DNA from: Shewanella litorisediminis | GTDB taxonomy: Bacteria; Pseudomonadota; Gammaproteobacteria; Enterobacterales; Shewanellaceae | Direction: 5' to 3' | DNA length: 64,000 bases | Assembly (NCBI RefSeq): GCF_016834455.1 | Contig: NZ_CP069213.1 | Coordinates: 3,759,501-3,823,500, forward strand | Shown here: one piece after another, positions 22,201 to 29,614 of the stretch | Layout of the letters: each line of letters starts with the position of its first letter | Numbering within the stretch: the stretch's first letter is position 1 | Position numbers and translations under genes: made by a program | The notes under the pieces: generated by a model | The model's database searches: none | Told to the model about the DNA's origin: nothing | The model's input: the letters and a program-made list of their open reading frames with translations, nothing else

Positions 22201-25200
22201 AAACCGATCTTGCTGGTAATGAATCTGCAGAAGACTCTGATACTGCCCAGGTATTTGCTCCTGCCAATAATGAGATAAGCGTCAACGAAAGCGATCTGCG
22301 TGACAATGTGCCCAATGTGGTTTCGCAGCAGATTTCCTTTACCGCTGGCAACGAAGCATTGACTCAGTTCCGCTTTGGCGATGTAAGCAGCATTCAAGCT
22401 GCAACCAACCTTGCTACAGGCGTAAGTATTGCTTGGGCTCTGGCATTGGATGGTAGCTTGGTCGGTAGTATCGGCGGTGTACCTGTCATCAAGTTGACAC
22501 TGACCGATACAGATCCAATCTCTACCAACACGACTGGCAGCATCAGCGTTAACGTGGAATTGCTGGATAACATTAAGCAAGTCAACGGCGCAAATGACAT
22601 CAATCTCAGTTCGCTGATTGAAGGTATCGTTATCGAGGCTGTTGGCGAAAATAACAGTGTTATTTCTGCAACCTTGAATGTCACCATTAATGACGACGTC
22701 ATTGAAGCCTCGGCCACTAACAGCAGCGGCTTGAATGCTGCTGATACCCAGATCAGCGGCACAGTTTCGGTAGCAGGCGCAGACGGAAACGATAACGAAT
22801 CAGCCGATCAATACAGTGCTGATCTGTCTGTAAACATTTCTGGTTGGAGCGAATCGTCTACCTATGCCGACTCCGGTCTGATGACCTCGGGCAAGGCGAT
22901 TTACTACTATGTCGATCCGGACGACACTTCGGTGCTGATTGCCTATACGAGCTCCTCAGCTGCCGAATGGGGTGCCCCAGGTGCGATTCAAACCAAGATC
23001 TTCACACTGACACTGGATCCAAACAGCGGTGAATATGTGCTGGATCTCGAAACACCGATCACCAAGATCACCAGCACAAACGCCGATCTGACTGGTAACA
23101 TCCCGGGCGGTAACGACGAAGATTTGTTCGTCATGCTGAACGGCGCAGTTAAAGGTGAACCAGAATCAGGTGACGTGGTGCTCTGTACTATCACAGCAAC
23201 TGACTCCAACGGTGTCAGTACTGTTAACACCAGCCCCAATGGTATTGGTGTTGGTACAGGTAAGGACATCGGCTCTGGTGAAACGCTGACGCTTGATTTT
23301 GGCTTCCCGGTCACGAACTTCACTGGCATCAGCCTCTCCTACAATAACGGCAATGCATACACTGGCGTGTTTACCATCAACATTGTGGGTAAAGATGCAT
23401 ATGGCAACGATCTGATAAAGAGCTTTATTGCCACGCCTGCAACTTTGGCCAATTTGATAGCCTCCGAAGGGTTTGCTGAGTTCACTAAGATAGAGCTCTC
23501 TACCGCAGCAGGAGGACAAGACTTCAACTTGAAGAACTTCACTGCGAACAGCCTCAGTGTTGACCCTCTGGGAACCGTATTGAACTTCAATGCTGCAATC
23601 ATAGACAGTGACGGTGACACAGATTCCAACAACCCATTCACTGTGACGCTGAATGTGCCGAACGCACTCAACGCCGTCACACCCGCTGCGTTTACCAGCC
23701 TGGCAGAAGCCAAACTGGTATCCGATACCATGGATGCCGATACCGATACCTTGGTATTCAAGGCGGGTAGCAGTGACGTTAACAACGTCAGCTTCAGCGC
23801 CGACGTGAGCGATATCCAGGTTGAAGGCATTCGCCAACCAATGAGTTGGAGAATCGAAGGTGGCGTGCTGATTGGCTCTATGCCTGGCCGTGGCGACCTG
23901 CTGAAATTAACCTTGGACTGGAATGCAATCGAAGCCGGTGAGCAGGGTTCTGTTGTTGTTGAGGCAGAGCTGCTTGGTAAGCTGCCTCACAACGTAGACT
24001 ATGACTCTCTGACTGTTACGGGTATCAAGGTTGTTGCAACCGATACCAGCGGCGAAACAGCCAAGGCAGACGTCACAGTAACAGTTGCCGATAGTCAGCA
24101 TATTGCTGCCGATGACGACAACCATGTCGATGTACTGATAGACGCCTTTGAAGTTCGCGATATCACGGCCAGATGGACTGACTGGAAAGCTGAATCAAGC
24201 AGCTCCAATGTAAGAACCTCTGACGGCCCAGATGACGATAATGGCCACGATAGAATTCGTTGGGGCAACGTTGGCTACGAACAACCACGTTCTGGCTATA
24301 ACTTTGATGAAAACACCGACATTCAGGTGGGTGATGTAGGGCTGAACCAGAACATCATTCTGGGCAACTTTACCCATGTAAACCAACCAATCAATGGCTA
24401 TTCATCAATTACTGAAGCCACCCTCGAAGTCACTCTGATGATCAATGGTGTACCAGCCAAGGTCACTCTCGAGTTTAATCACAATGAAACCGGTGGTTAC
24501 AACAACCCACCCGATATAGTGACTGTTGCCAACACATCCTCTGAGTTTGTGTACGATGGCGCTCGTTACACCCTGAAAGTAATGGGCTTCCTCGATAGCA
24601 ATGGCGAGGTCGTGACCAGCATCAAGACAGCTGAGGGCGCCTCCACCAGCTTCCCGTTGGTTGTGCAGTTGATTCCAGGTGATGGATTTGAACTGCCGCT
24701 TATCGGTGGCAACGTGCTCCACAACGATATCCAGGGCGCCGATGGCGATATGGAAATCTACGGAGTGTCACACAGTGGCAACAACGCCACTGAATCCAAT
24801 GGCACCTTTGTAATTCAAGGCACATACGGAACCCTGACTCTGTACGGCAATGGCAGTTACAGCTATCAGGTCACAACTGTAGGCAGTCTGATACCGGACA
24901 ATGCAGTCGACACATTCAGCTACACCATTGCTGACAGCGATGGCGACCTTAGCACTGCGGAATTGAATATTAACCTCAATGCCGTAGAAGAATTGCCTAC
25001 CGTTTACGAAGGCACACAGGGCGTAGATTCGTTCCTGCTGACAAACTCGACCACAGGAAAGGGCCAGTTTGCCGTGTCTTCCAGTGGTTATGACGCCGTC
25101 GCTTCAACAGCATCTGCCGATGTGATCAATCTGGATACTGCCTTGCACATCAAGGCTGGTGACAGTAACGATTATGTGGATCTGGGCATCTCACGGGCTG

Positions 25201-25940
25201 ATAACACTGTGGAAACCGGCAGCGCATTACCCAATGTAGCCAGCCAAATGTCCCAAGAGGACGTACTTTCCAGCAAGTTTATGTCAGCACGCGATATCTT
25301 GGATAACGATGGCAAGCTGAAACAAAATGTGTTGGAAGAAGTGCAGCCCAACACAGATACCGTCAACCTAGGCCTTGGTGACGACACCGTTTATGGCGGT
25401 GAAGGCTCTCAAATGGTGTTTGGCGGCGCCGGCAACGACTTACTCATCGGTGGTGAGGGTATTGACGGACTGCGTGGCGGCGAAGGCAATGACACCATCA
25501 TCGGTGGCCTTGGAGACGACGTGCTGCGCGGTGACGGCGGCGCTGATACCTTCGTATGGAGAGCTGGCGAAACCGGGACTGACCATATCATCGACTTTAA
25601 CGTCAACGAAGACAAACTGGACTTGAGCGATCTGCTGCAAGGCGAAGAAAATGGCAATCTGGAAGATTACCTGAGCTTCAGCTTTGAGCGGGGTTCAACC
25701 ACCATTGAAATTGATGCCAACCGCGATGGTACTGTTGATCAGCGCATCGTACTGGATGGTGTTGATTTGGCCGATGAGTATGGTCTGGCCTCAACCGATG
25801 AATCAGGGATCATCAATGGTCTGCTGGGGAACGGTACTGGCCCATTGATAGTGGATACCCAAGCCGATACAGGCGCAGCTCAGGCTGTGGGACGTATCAT
25901 GTCACTCGATGAGGATCATAAGACTGAGTTGATGCCTTAA
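13242..25940 (+). CDS. bpfA: Giant RTX biofilm adhesin (BpfA/LapA type)
   Basis: A 4232-residue secreted adhesin, over 400 kDa. Order: N-terminal retention module (1 to about 125) that plugs the outer-membrane channel, with a LapG cleavage motif TAAG at 107-110, the same numbering as in P. fluorescens LapA; an Ig-like domain (about 165-250); two Calx-beta-like units (about 255-485); one degenerate 108-type repeat (487-592); six 111-residue repeats (593-1258); fifteen 108-residue repeats (1259-2878); a unique region to about 4030 that includes a choice-of-anchor-K-like segment (near 3640-3800) and a VCBS/cadherin-like unit; RTX nonapeptides such as GGAGNDLLIGGEG (about 4040-4105); and a type I secretion C terminus. 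No DxSxS von Willebrand A motif was found. The repeats mediate reach and cell-cell or surface contact; RTX binds calcium. GGGAGC precedes the ATG. Secretion, release and control genes follow directly. Confidence 0.95.
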   Translation: MGSYITPKNGLLKSVNGQISMVAEGAEKAVSAGDAIPAGAVLWIKEGAQFELVLEDGTIISESNTPQTANQPEFGADQIDPNALNEIEALQAQIAAGDDPTADLPETAAGGQTGNEGGSGFVSLDRTGSETLASAGFDSTFDAQSPESTILETQPIEPLLVTPLAITVDAPDNSTDTTPTITGTTDAEPGSTVTIVVTDSNGDTQTLITTVNEDGTYSVDVADPLPEGGYTADASVIDTAGNTGTATDVGDVVSPEVSITANQTDVEEGSAASFVVSLDEASNEDITVTFTYSGVAEDGTDFIGVASVVIPAGQTSVTININTIDDNLHEVSEDFTITISSVTGGNAVIGAENSASTNIVDEDVPGPEDTVTVTLNGPTTVAEGENTGTYTVTLSDPAPAGSIVTLTYTYITADGNDIVETVQAIIGADGVTATFTIATVNDDAFEPTESFSVSVNGIVTPDGTPVFENLDLTNASVTTEILDNDLSASITLDANITADDIINSAEAGQTIPVTGVVGADVKVGDTVTLTINGKTFTGQVFDDNGTLRFSIDVPGSDLAADADRVIDASVTTTDDAGNSASANDTEGYGVDTEISATIDLNPIVVGDDNVINQAESEGSVTLSGTVGGDVKLGDTVTLTLDGNVIATLEVIDLGDGVLGFTTTVDAALLVGADVNSITASVTTTDAAGNSASANDTEGYGVDTEISATIDLNPIVVGDDNVINQAESEGSVTLSGTVGGDVKLGDTVTLTLDGNVIATLEVIDLGDGVLGFTTTVDAALLVGADVNSITASVTTTDDAGNSASANDTEGYGVDTEISATIDLNPIVVGDDNVINQAESEGSVTLSGTVGGDVKLGDTVTLTLDGNVIATLEVIDLGDGVLGFTTTVDAALLVGADVNSITASVTTTDDAGNSASANDTEGYGVDTEISATIDLNPIVVGDDNVINQAESEGSVTLSGTVGGDVKLGDTVTLTLDGNVIATLEVIDLGDGVLGFTTTVDAALLVGADVNSITASVTTTDDAGNSASANDTEGYGVDTEISATIDLNPIVVGDDNVINQAESEGSVTLSGTVGGDVKLGDTVTLTLDGNVIATLEVIDLGDGVLGFTTTVDAALLVGADVNSITASVTTTDAAGNSASANDTEGYGVDTEISATIDLNPIVVGDDNVINQAESEGSVTLSGTVGGDVKLGDTVTLTLDGNVIATLEVIDLGDGVLGFTTTVDAALLVGADVNSITASVTTTDDAGNSATATDTEGYGVDTDISASITLDANITADDIINAQEAGQDIPVTGIVGGDVKAGDIVTLTVNGKEFTGAVYDDNGTLRFSINVPGADLVADADHVIDASVTATDDAGNSATATDTEGYGVDTDISASITLDANITADDIINAQEAGQDIPVTGIVGGDVKVGDIVTLTVNGKEFTGAVYDDNGTLRFSINVPGADLVADADHVIDASVTATDTAGNSATATDTEGYGVDTDISASITLDANITADDIINAQEAGQDIPVTGIVGGDVKVGDIVTLTVNGKEFTGAVYDDNGTLRFSINVPGADLVADADHVIDASVTATDTAGNSATATDTEGYGVDTDISASITLDANITADDIINAQEAGQDIPVTGIVGGDVKVGDIVTLTVNGKEFTGAVYDDNGTLRFSINVPGADLVADADHVIDASVTATDTAGNSATATDTEGYGVDTDISASITLDANITADDIINAQEAGQDIPVTGIVGGDVKVGDIVTLTVNGKEFTGAVYDDNGTLRFSINVPGADLVADADHVIDASVTATDTAGNSATATDTEGYGVDTDISASITLDANITADDIINAQEAGQDIPVTGIVGGDVKVGDIVTLTVNGKEFTGAVYDDNGTLRFSINVPGADLVADADHVIDASVTATDTAGNSATATDTEGYGVDTDISASITLDANITADDIINAQEAGQDIPVTGIVGGDVKVGDIVTLTVNGKEFTGAVYDDNGTLRFSINVPGADLVADADHVIDASVTATDTAGNSATATDTEGYGVDTDISASITLDANITADDIINAQEAGQDIPVTGIVGGDVKVGDIVTLTVNGKEFTGAVYDDNGTLRFSINVPGADLVADADHVIDASVTATDTAGNSATATDTEGYGVDTDISASITLDANITADDIINAQEAGQDIPVTGIVGGDVKVGDIVTLTVNGKEFTGAVYDDNGTLRFSINVPGADLVADADHVIDASVTATDTAGNSATATDTEGYGVDTDISASITLDANITADDIINAQEAGQDIPVTGIVGGDVKVGDIVTLTVNGKEFTGAVYDDNGTLRFSINVPGADLVADADHVIDASVTATDTAGNSATATDTEGYGVDTDISASITLDANITADDIINAQEAGQDIPVTGIVGGDVKVGDIVTLTVNGKEFTGAVYDDNGTLRFSINVPGADLVADADHVIDASVTATDTAGNSATATDTEGYGVDTDISASITLDANITADDIINAQEAGQDIPVTGIVGGDVKAGDIVTLTVNGKEFTGAVYDDNGTLRFSINVPGADLVADADHVIDASVTATDTAGNSATATDTEGYGVDTDISASITLDANITADDIINAQEAGQDIPVTGIVGGDVKAGDIVTLTVNGKEFTGAVYDDNGTLRFSINVPGADLVADADHVIDASVTATDTAGNSATANDTEGYGVDTDISASITLDANITADDIINAQEAGQDIPVTGIVGGDVKAGDIVTLTVNGKEFTGAVYDDNGTLRFSINVPGADLVADADHVIDASVTATDTAGNSATATDTEGYGVDTDISASITLDANITADDIINAQEAGQDIPVTGIVGGDVKVGDIVTLTVNGKEFTGAVYDDNGTLRFSINVPGADLVADADHVIDASVTATDTAGNSATATDTEGYGVDTDIGAPTVWIVDDGTPGDGLLTQGEINSNGPGVQLQANVSHADLLEGGFVTLTVTIGNAQPQEYELELVNGVLQFTNGDPAPDFDYNNGVITWSEAAPDAGQSITVTVTQTDLAGNESAEDSDTAQVFAPANNEISVNESDLRDNVPNVVSQQISFTAGNEALTQFRFGDVSSIQAATNLATGVSIAWALALDGSLVGSIGGVPVIKLTLTDTDPISTNTTGSISVNVELLDNIKQVNGANDINLSSLIEGIVIEAVGENNSVISATLNVTINDDVIEASATNSSGLNAADTQISGTVSVAGADGNDNESADQYSADLSVNISGWSESSTYADSGLMTSGKAIYYYVDPDDTSVLIAYTSSSAAEWGAPGAIQTKIFTLTLDPNSGEYVLDLETPITKITSTNADLTGNIPGGNDEDLFVMLNGAVKGEPESGDVVLCTITATDSNGVSTVNTSPNGIGVGTGKDIGSGETLTLDFGFPVTNFTGISLSYNNGNAYTGVFTINIVGKDAYGNDLIKSFIATPATLANLIASEGFAEFTKIELSTAAGGQDFNLKNFTANSLSVDPLGTVLNFNAAIIDSDGDTDSNNPFTVTLNVPNALNAVTPAAFTSLAEAKLVSDTMDADTDTLVFKAGSSDVNNVSFSADVSDIQVEGIRQPMSWRIEGGVLIGSMPGRGDLLKLTLDWNAIEAGEQGSVVVEAELLGKLPHNVDYDSLTVTGIKVVATDTSGETAKADVTVTVADSQHIAADDDNHVDVLIDAFEVRDITARWTDWKAESSSSNVRTSDGPDDDNGHDRIRWGNVGYEQPRSGYNFDENTDIQVGDVGLNQNIILGNFTHVNQPINGYSSITEATLEVTLMINGVPAKVTLEFNHNETGGYNNPPDIVTVANTSSEFVYDGARYTLKVMGFLDSNGEVVTSIKTAEGASTSFPLVVQLIPGDGFELPLIGGNVLHNDIQGADGDMEIYGVSHSGNNATESNGTFVIQGTYGTLTLYGNGSYSYQVTTVGSLIPDNAVDTFSYTIADSDGDLSTAELNINLNAVEELPTVYEGTQGVDSFLLTNSTTGKGQFAVSSSGYDAVASTASADVINLDTALHIKAGDSNDYVDLGISRADNTVETGSALPNVASQMSQEDVLSSKFMSARDILDNDGKLKQNVLEEVQPNTDTVNLGLGDDTVYGGEGSQMVFGGAGNDLLIGGEGIDGLRGGEGNDTIIGGLGDDVLRGDGGADTFVWRAGETGTDHIIDFNVNEDKLDLSDLLQGEENGNLEDYLSFSFERGSTTIEIDANRDGTVDQRIVLDGVDLADEYGLASTDESGIINGLLGNGTGPLIVDTQADTGAAQAVGRIMSLDEDHKTELMP
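13560..13571 (+). other. LapG/BpfG cleavage site in the adhesin
   Basis: Codons for T107-A108-A109-G110, in the context LPETAAGGQTG. LapG of P. fluorescens cuts LapA between the two alanines of TAAG. The site lies after the folded retention module and before the repeats, as the mechanism requires. Confidence 0.8.
15018..17015 (+). repeat. Tandem array A: 6 x 333 bp within bpfA
   Basis: Six head-to-tail 333-bp units encoding 111-residue Ig-like repeats that begin EISATIDLNPIVVGDDNV and end NDTEGYGVDT. Copies are almost identical at DNA level; the visible differences are GATGCC/GATGAC (Ala/Asp) and GCCTCA/GCTTCA near the unit end, and an ATA-type tail in the last copy where array B begins. Confidence 0.95.
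17016..21875 (+). repeat. Tandem array B: 15 x 324 bp within bpfA
   Basis: Fifteen head-to-tail 324-bp units encoding 108-residue repeats that begin DISASITLDANITADDI and end TDTEGYGVDT. They differ at a few sites: GTCACC/GTGACC, AAGGTC/AAGGCC (Val/Ala), GATCTGGTC/GACCTGGTG, GTGGAC/GTGGAT and GAAGCT/GAAGCC. The variants are shuffled among copies, which suggests recombination or gene conversion. Copy 13 alone has ANDTE instead of ATDTE. Confidence 0.95.
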
Positions 25941-25956
25941 TACCTCAACCAGGAAA

Positions 25957-25986
25957 ATGCCGGGCTATAGCAATATAGCCCGGCAT
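25957..25986 (+). promoter_or_regulatory. Perfect 13-bp hairpin with GCAA loop between bpfA and the T1SS genes
   Basis: ATGCCGGGCTATA (25957-25969) and its exact complement (25974-25986) flank a GCAA tetraloop, 16 bases after the bpfA stop. No T tract follows, so it is not a standard terminator. It may protect the 3' end of bpfA mRNA, be a processing point, or reduce readthrough into the secretion genes. Confidence 0.7.
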
Positions 25987-26034
25987 AACTATACTGGGTC
26001 TAACGTCATAAAAATAATAAGGTAAATGTAAACG

Positions 26035-28206
26035 GTGTCTTTATCTGCTTCCGGAAGCGATGAGCAATGGACTATCGCAGCTTCCACGCGGGTCACTGTC
26101 GATCCCCTGTTGGATAGCCTGGTGCTCCTCACTGAATATTTTGGCTCCCCCTGCTCCAGTGAATCGCTGGCGGCGGGGCTTCCCTTATCGGGAGCCATAC
26201 TGACGCCTGATTTGGTCCCTCAGGCTGCTTCAAGAGCCGGTCTCAACGCCCGCTTGACCCGTAAAGGACTGGATCAGATCTCCCCCATCATGATGCCCTG
26301 CATCCTGTTGCTGAAAGACAAGAAGGCTTGCCTACTCAGAGAATTAACCTCTGAAAAAGCAGTCATTCAGTTACCTGAAACCGGTGGTGAAGAAACACTG
26401 CCCATTGAACAGCTTGAAACCCTCTATGTTGGCTATCTGTTTCTGGTAAAACAGCAATATCGTGGTGACATGCGCTTTGACGTGCATCATCACGACAATA
26501 AAAGCCACTGGTTACTGAAAACCCTGAGAGATGCGGCACCCATTTACCGCGATGCGCTTATTGCCTCAGTGTTGGTCAACCTCTTTGCCTTGGTGTCACC
26601 CCTCTTTATCATGAATGTTTACGATAAAGTGGTGCCCAATCTGGCATTCGAGTCTCTGTGGGTATTGGCCATTGGCGCCGGCATCGCCTACATCTTTGAT
26701 TTGGTAATGCGCCAGCTTAGAAGCTACTTGATTGATGTTGCTGGTAAAAAAGTTGATATCATAGTGTCATCGCAACTGTTCGCCAAAGCAGTGGGCATAC
26801 CACTGTCGAAACGCTCCCCCAGCGTTGGCGGTATGGCCAAACAGCTCGGCGAGTTTGACAGCATCAGGGACATACTGACATCCGCCACCATTACCACCTT
26901 GGTGGATTTACCCTTTGCCCTCTTTTTCCTGATTATCATTTTTATTGTTGCCGGCGATCTGGCGATGCTGCCGTTACTCGGTGGCGCCATCATTATTGGC
27001 TACACCTTGTATATACAGCCAAAGCTGAAGGCCGCTATTGAAGAAAGTAATAAATTTGCCAGCCTGAAGCATGGCCACCTGATTGAAAGCCTCGCAGCGC
27101 TGGAGTCCATTAAGGCCTATGGCGCCGAAGGACTGGTGCAAAAAAGCTGGCAACAGATGATAGGTCACACCGCCAACTGGCAGCTCAAGGCCAAAAAGCT
27201 GTCCAACTCGGTATCAAACGTCGCCAGTTTTATGGTGCAACTGACCGTGGTCGGCGTGGTCATTCTGGGGGTTTATCGGGTTGCCGATAATGCCATTTCC
27301 ATGGGGGGGATTATCGCTGCGGTAATGCTTTCCAGTCGCGCCATGTCTCCCATGGCACAGTTGGCAAGCCTGTTAACCCGCGCCAATCACACTGCCAGCG
27401 CCTTGAGGCAGCTTGACCAAATCATGACCCAAGAGGATGAGTTTCAAAACAAGGGTCATCTGGTCAGTAAAACCCGTCTGATGGGTAAGATTGAAGCTGA
27501 CCATGTGAGCTTTTGTTATCCGGGCTCCGAAAAGCCTGTGCTGCATCCAACGTCTTTGTCCATTCAGCCGGGCGAAAAGGTGGCCATCATAGGTCGAAAC
27601 GGCTCGGGGAAAAGTACACTGGCAAAACTCCTCTGTGGCCTTTATAAGCCCACCAAGGGCAGTCTCAGATACGATGGAGTAGACAGCGCACAAATCCATC
27701 CCAGTGACCTGCGCAGAAACTTCGGTTATTTGCCTCAGGATGTGGTGCTCTTCCACGGCTCCATCAGAGACAACATACTCTTCGGTACCCGGCAGGTATC
27801 TGAGCATCAGTTGATCCGGGCGGTTCAAATCTCCGGGGTGAGCCTCTTTACCAATCTCGAATCAGAAGGCCTGGATCAACAGGTCGGCGAAGGCGGACAG
27901 GCACTGTCTCGGGGCCAGCGCCAGACTGTTGCCCTGGCTCGGGCCACCCTCAACGACCCACCAATATTGCTGATGGATGAACCCACTGCCAGTTTGGATG
28001 CCAGAGCGGAAAAACAATTTATCCGTGCAATGGAGCATGTCAGTAAAGACAGGACTCTCGTTATCATCACCCACAAGATGCACCTGCTGAAATTGGTTGA
28101 CCGGGTGATTGTTTTGGACCGGGGCCATGTACTGGCCGATGGCCCCAAAAATGAAGTGCTTGAAAAACTGAGTTTGGGACTGCTCGCGGGAGGTGCAAAA
28201 GGATGA
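26035..28206 (+). CDS. lapB: Type I secretion ABC transporter/permease (LapB type)
   Basis: A 723-residue inner-membrane ABC exporter that should drive BpfA secretion. An N-terminal C39-peptidase-like domain (about 1-150) lacks the catalytic cysteine, as usual in RTX exporters. Six transmembrane helices follow (about 185-450, for example LIASVLVNLFALVSPLFIMNVYD). The ATPase has Walker A GRNGSGKST (near 518), signature ALSRGQRQ, Walker B ILLMDEPTAS and switch H in VIITHK. Translation begins at a GTG with AAGGT twelve bases upstream; no in-frame ATG gives a full C39-like domain. The stop overlaps the next gene (ATGA). Its Shewanella name in the agg series is uncertain, so the Pseudomonas symbol is used. 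Confidence 0.94.
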   Translation: MSLSASGSDEQWTIAASTRVTVDPLLDSLVLLTEYFGSPCSSESLAAGLPLSGAILTPDLVPQAASRAGLNARLTRKGLDQISPIMMPCILLLKDKKACLLRELTSEKAVIQLPETGGEETLPIEQLETLYVGYLFLVKQQYRGDMRFDVHHHDNKSHWLLKTLRDAAPIYRDALIASVLVNLFALVSPLFIMNVYDKVVPNLAFESLWVLAIGAGIAYIFDLVMRQLRSYLIDVAGKKVDIIVSSQLFAKAVGIPLSKRSPSVGGMAKQLGEFDSIRDILTSATITTLVDLPFALFFLIIIFIVAGDLAMLPLLGGAIIIGYTLYIQPKLKAAIEESNKFASLKHGHLIESLAALESIKAYGAEGLVQKSWQQMIGHTANWQLKAKKLSNSVSNVASFMVQLTVVGVVILGVYRVADNAISMGGIIAAVMLSSRAMSPMAQLASLLTRANHTASALRQLDQIMTQEDEFQNKGHLVSKTRLMGKIEADHVSFCYPGSEKPVLHPTSLSIQPGEKVAIIGRNGSGKSTLAKLLCGLYKPTKGSLRYDGVDSAQIHPSDLRRNFGYLPQDVVLFHGSIRDNILFGTRQVSEHQLIRAVQISGVSLFTNLESEGLDQQVGEGGQALSRGQRQTVALARATLNDPPILLMDEPTASLDARAEKQFIRAMEHVSKDRTLVIITHKMHLLKLVDRVIVLDRGHVLADGPKNEVLEKLSLGLLAGGAKG

Positions 28207-29585
28207 GTAAGGCACTGACTACCCGTGACCTTGAGATGGTCGATGACGTTTATGGCGCCATGATGACCGATGCCCCGACCAGCCATAGACTTACCATCTG
28301 GGCGCTCACATCGTTAATCTTCGCCTTCCTTATCTGGGCGTATTTTGCTGAGCTGGATCAGGTCACCGTGGGCACAGGCAAGGTTATACCCTCTTCCCAA
28401 ATCCAGGTGATTCAGAGCCTGGACGGCGGTGTATTGCAGGAACTGTTTGTGCGCGAAGGTAACATAGTCACCAAGGGAGAGCCCCTGGCACGTATCGATG
28501 ATACCCGCTTCCGCTCCGATTTTGCTCAACAGGAGGAAGAGGTATTCAGCTTACAGGCAAATGTGATCCGCATGAGGTCTGAACTCAACAGCATTACCGT
28601 GTCGGATATGGCATCAGACTGGCGTGAGCAGGTTCGAATCGTCAAACAGGACCTGGTATTCCCCGAAGCACTTAACGCGCAAAAACCTGAAATGATTGCG
28701 CGTCAACAAGCCGAGTACAACGGCCGGCTCGATAATCTGGAAAACCAGCTGGAAATTCTGGCCAGGCAAATTCAGCAACGCCAGCAGGAAAATGAAGAGC
28801 TGACCACCAAAATTGCGACCATGACCACCAGTTTTCAGTTAATTAGTCGCGAACTTGAGCTTACCCGTCCGCTTGCTCAAAAAGGCATTGTGCCCGAGGT
28901 TGAACTGCTGAAGCTGGAGCGGACCGTCAATGAACTCCAGGGTGAACTCAAGGCCATGCGTCAGCTCAGGCCTAAAATCAAAGCCACTCTGGATGAAGCA
29001 ATTTTAAAACGCCGTGAAGCCGTGTTTGTATTCGCTGCTGATGCCCGTGCGCAATTAAACGAGATGCAAACCCGTTTGTCCCGTATGAGCGAAGCACAGG
29101 TAGGGGCGCAGGATAAGGTAAGCAAGGCCGTCATCACCTCACCGGTCAATGGCACAGTGAAAACGGTGCACATCAACACACTCGGCGGCGTGGTGCAGCC
29201 CGGGGTCGATATTATGGAAATCGTACCCTCCGAAGATCAGCTGCTTATTGAAGCCAAGATCACCCCTAAAGACATCGCGTTTTTACACGTTGGCTTGCCT
29301 GCCGTAGTTAAGGTCACAGCCTATGATTTTACCCGCTATGGCGGGTTACAAGGCACTGTTGAACACATCAGTGCCGATACCACCCAGGACGAAGAAGGTA
29401 ACAGCTTTTATCTGATACGCGTCAGGACCGCAGAGTCCAGCTTGGTTAAAGACGATGGCACGGAGATGCCAATTATCCCCGGGATGCTGACCTCTGTTGA
29501 TGTCATCACCGGACAAAGATCCATTCTTGAATACATACTTAATCCAATTCTAAGAGCCAAAGACACCGCACTTAGGGAACGATGA
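28203..29585 (+). CDS. lapC: Type I secretion membrane-fusion protein (HlyD/LapC type)
   Basis: A 460-residue HlyD-family adaptor linking the ABC transporter to the TolC-like channel. A cytoplasmic N terminus is followed by one transmembrane helix (about 30-50, LTIWALTSLIFAFLIWAYFA), a split lipoyl half (VIQSLDGGVLQELFVREGNIVTKG), a long coiled-coil hairpin (about 110-320), the second lipoyl half VITSPVNGTVKTVHIN, and a beta-barrel with the C-terminal HlyD signature around GMLTSVDVITGQRSILEY. Start overlaps the ABC gene by four bases, implying coupled synthesis. Confidence 0.94.
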   Translation: MSKALTTRDLEMVDDVYGAMMTDAPTSHRLTIWALTSLIFAFLIWAYFAELDQVTVGTGKVIPSSQIQVIQSLDGGVLQELFVREGNIVTKGEPLARIDDTRFRSDFAQQEEEVFSLQANVIRMRSELNSITVSDMASDWREQVRIVKQDLVFPEALNAQKPEMIARQQAEYNGRLDNLENQLEILARQIQQRQQENEELTTKIATMTTSFQLISRELELTRPLAQKGIVPEVELLKLERTVNELQGELKAMRQLRPKIKATLDEAILKRREAVFVFAADARAQLNEMQTRLSRMSEAQVGAQDKVSKAVITSPVNGTVKTVHINTLGGVVQPGVDIMEIVPSEDQLLIEAKITPKDIAFLHVGLPAVVKVTAYDFTRYGGLQGTVEHISADTTQDEEGNSFYLIRVRTAESSLVKDDGTEMPIIPGMLTSVDVITGQRSILEYILNPILRAKDTALRER

Positions 29586-29614
29586 GGCTCTAACTAAACC
29601 GGGAGGGTTTATCA

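Noticed and set aside
16647..22580. A minus-strand open frame of 1977 codons antisense to bpfA
   Set aside because: It runs exactly through the repeat arrays, where the same sequence read backwards repeats without a stop. The product is a low-complexity Gly/Asp/Val repeat with no family, and no start region or ribosome site. It is an effect of the repeats, as are the serial ~105-residue frames in both directions.
13242..25940. CRISPR-like array
   Set aside because: The tandem units are 324 and 333 bp, in frame and without spacers, so they are protein repeats.
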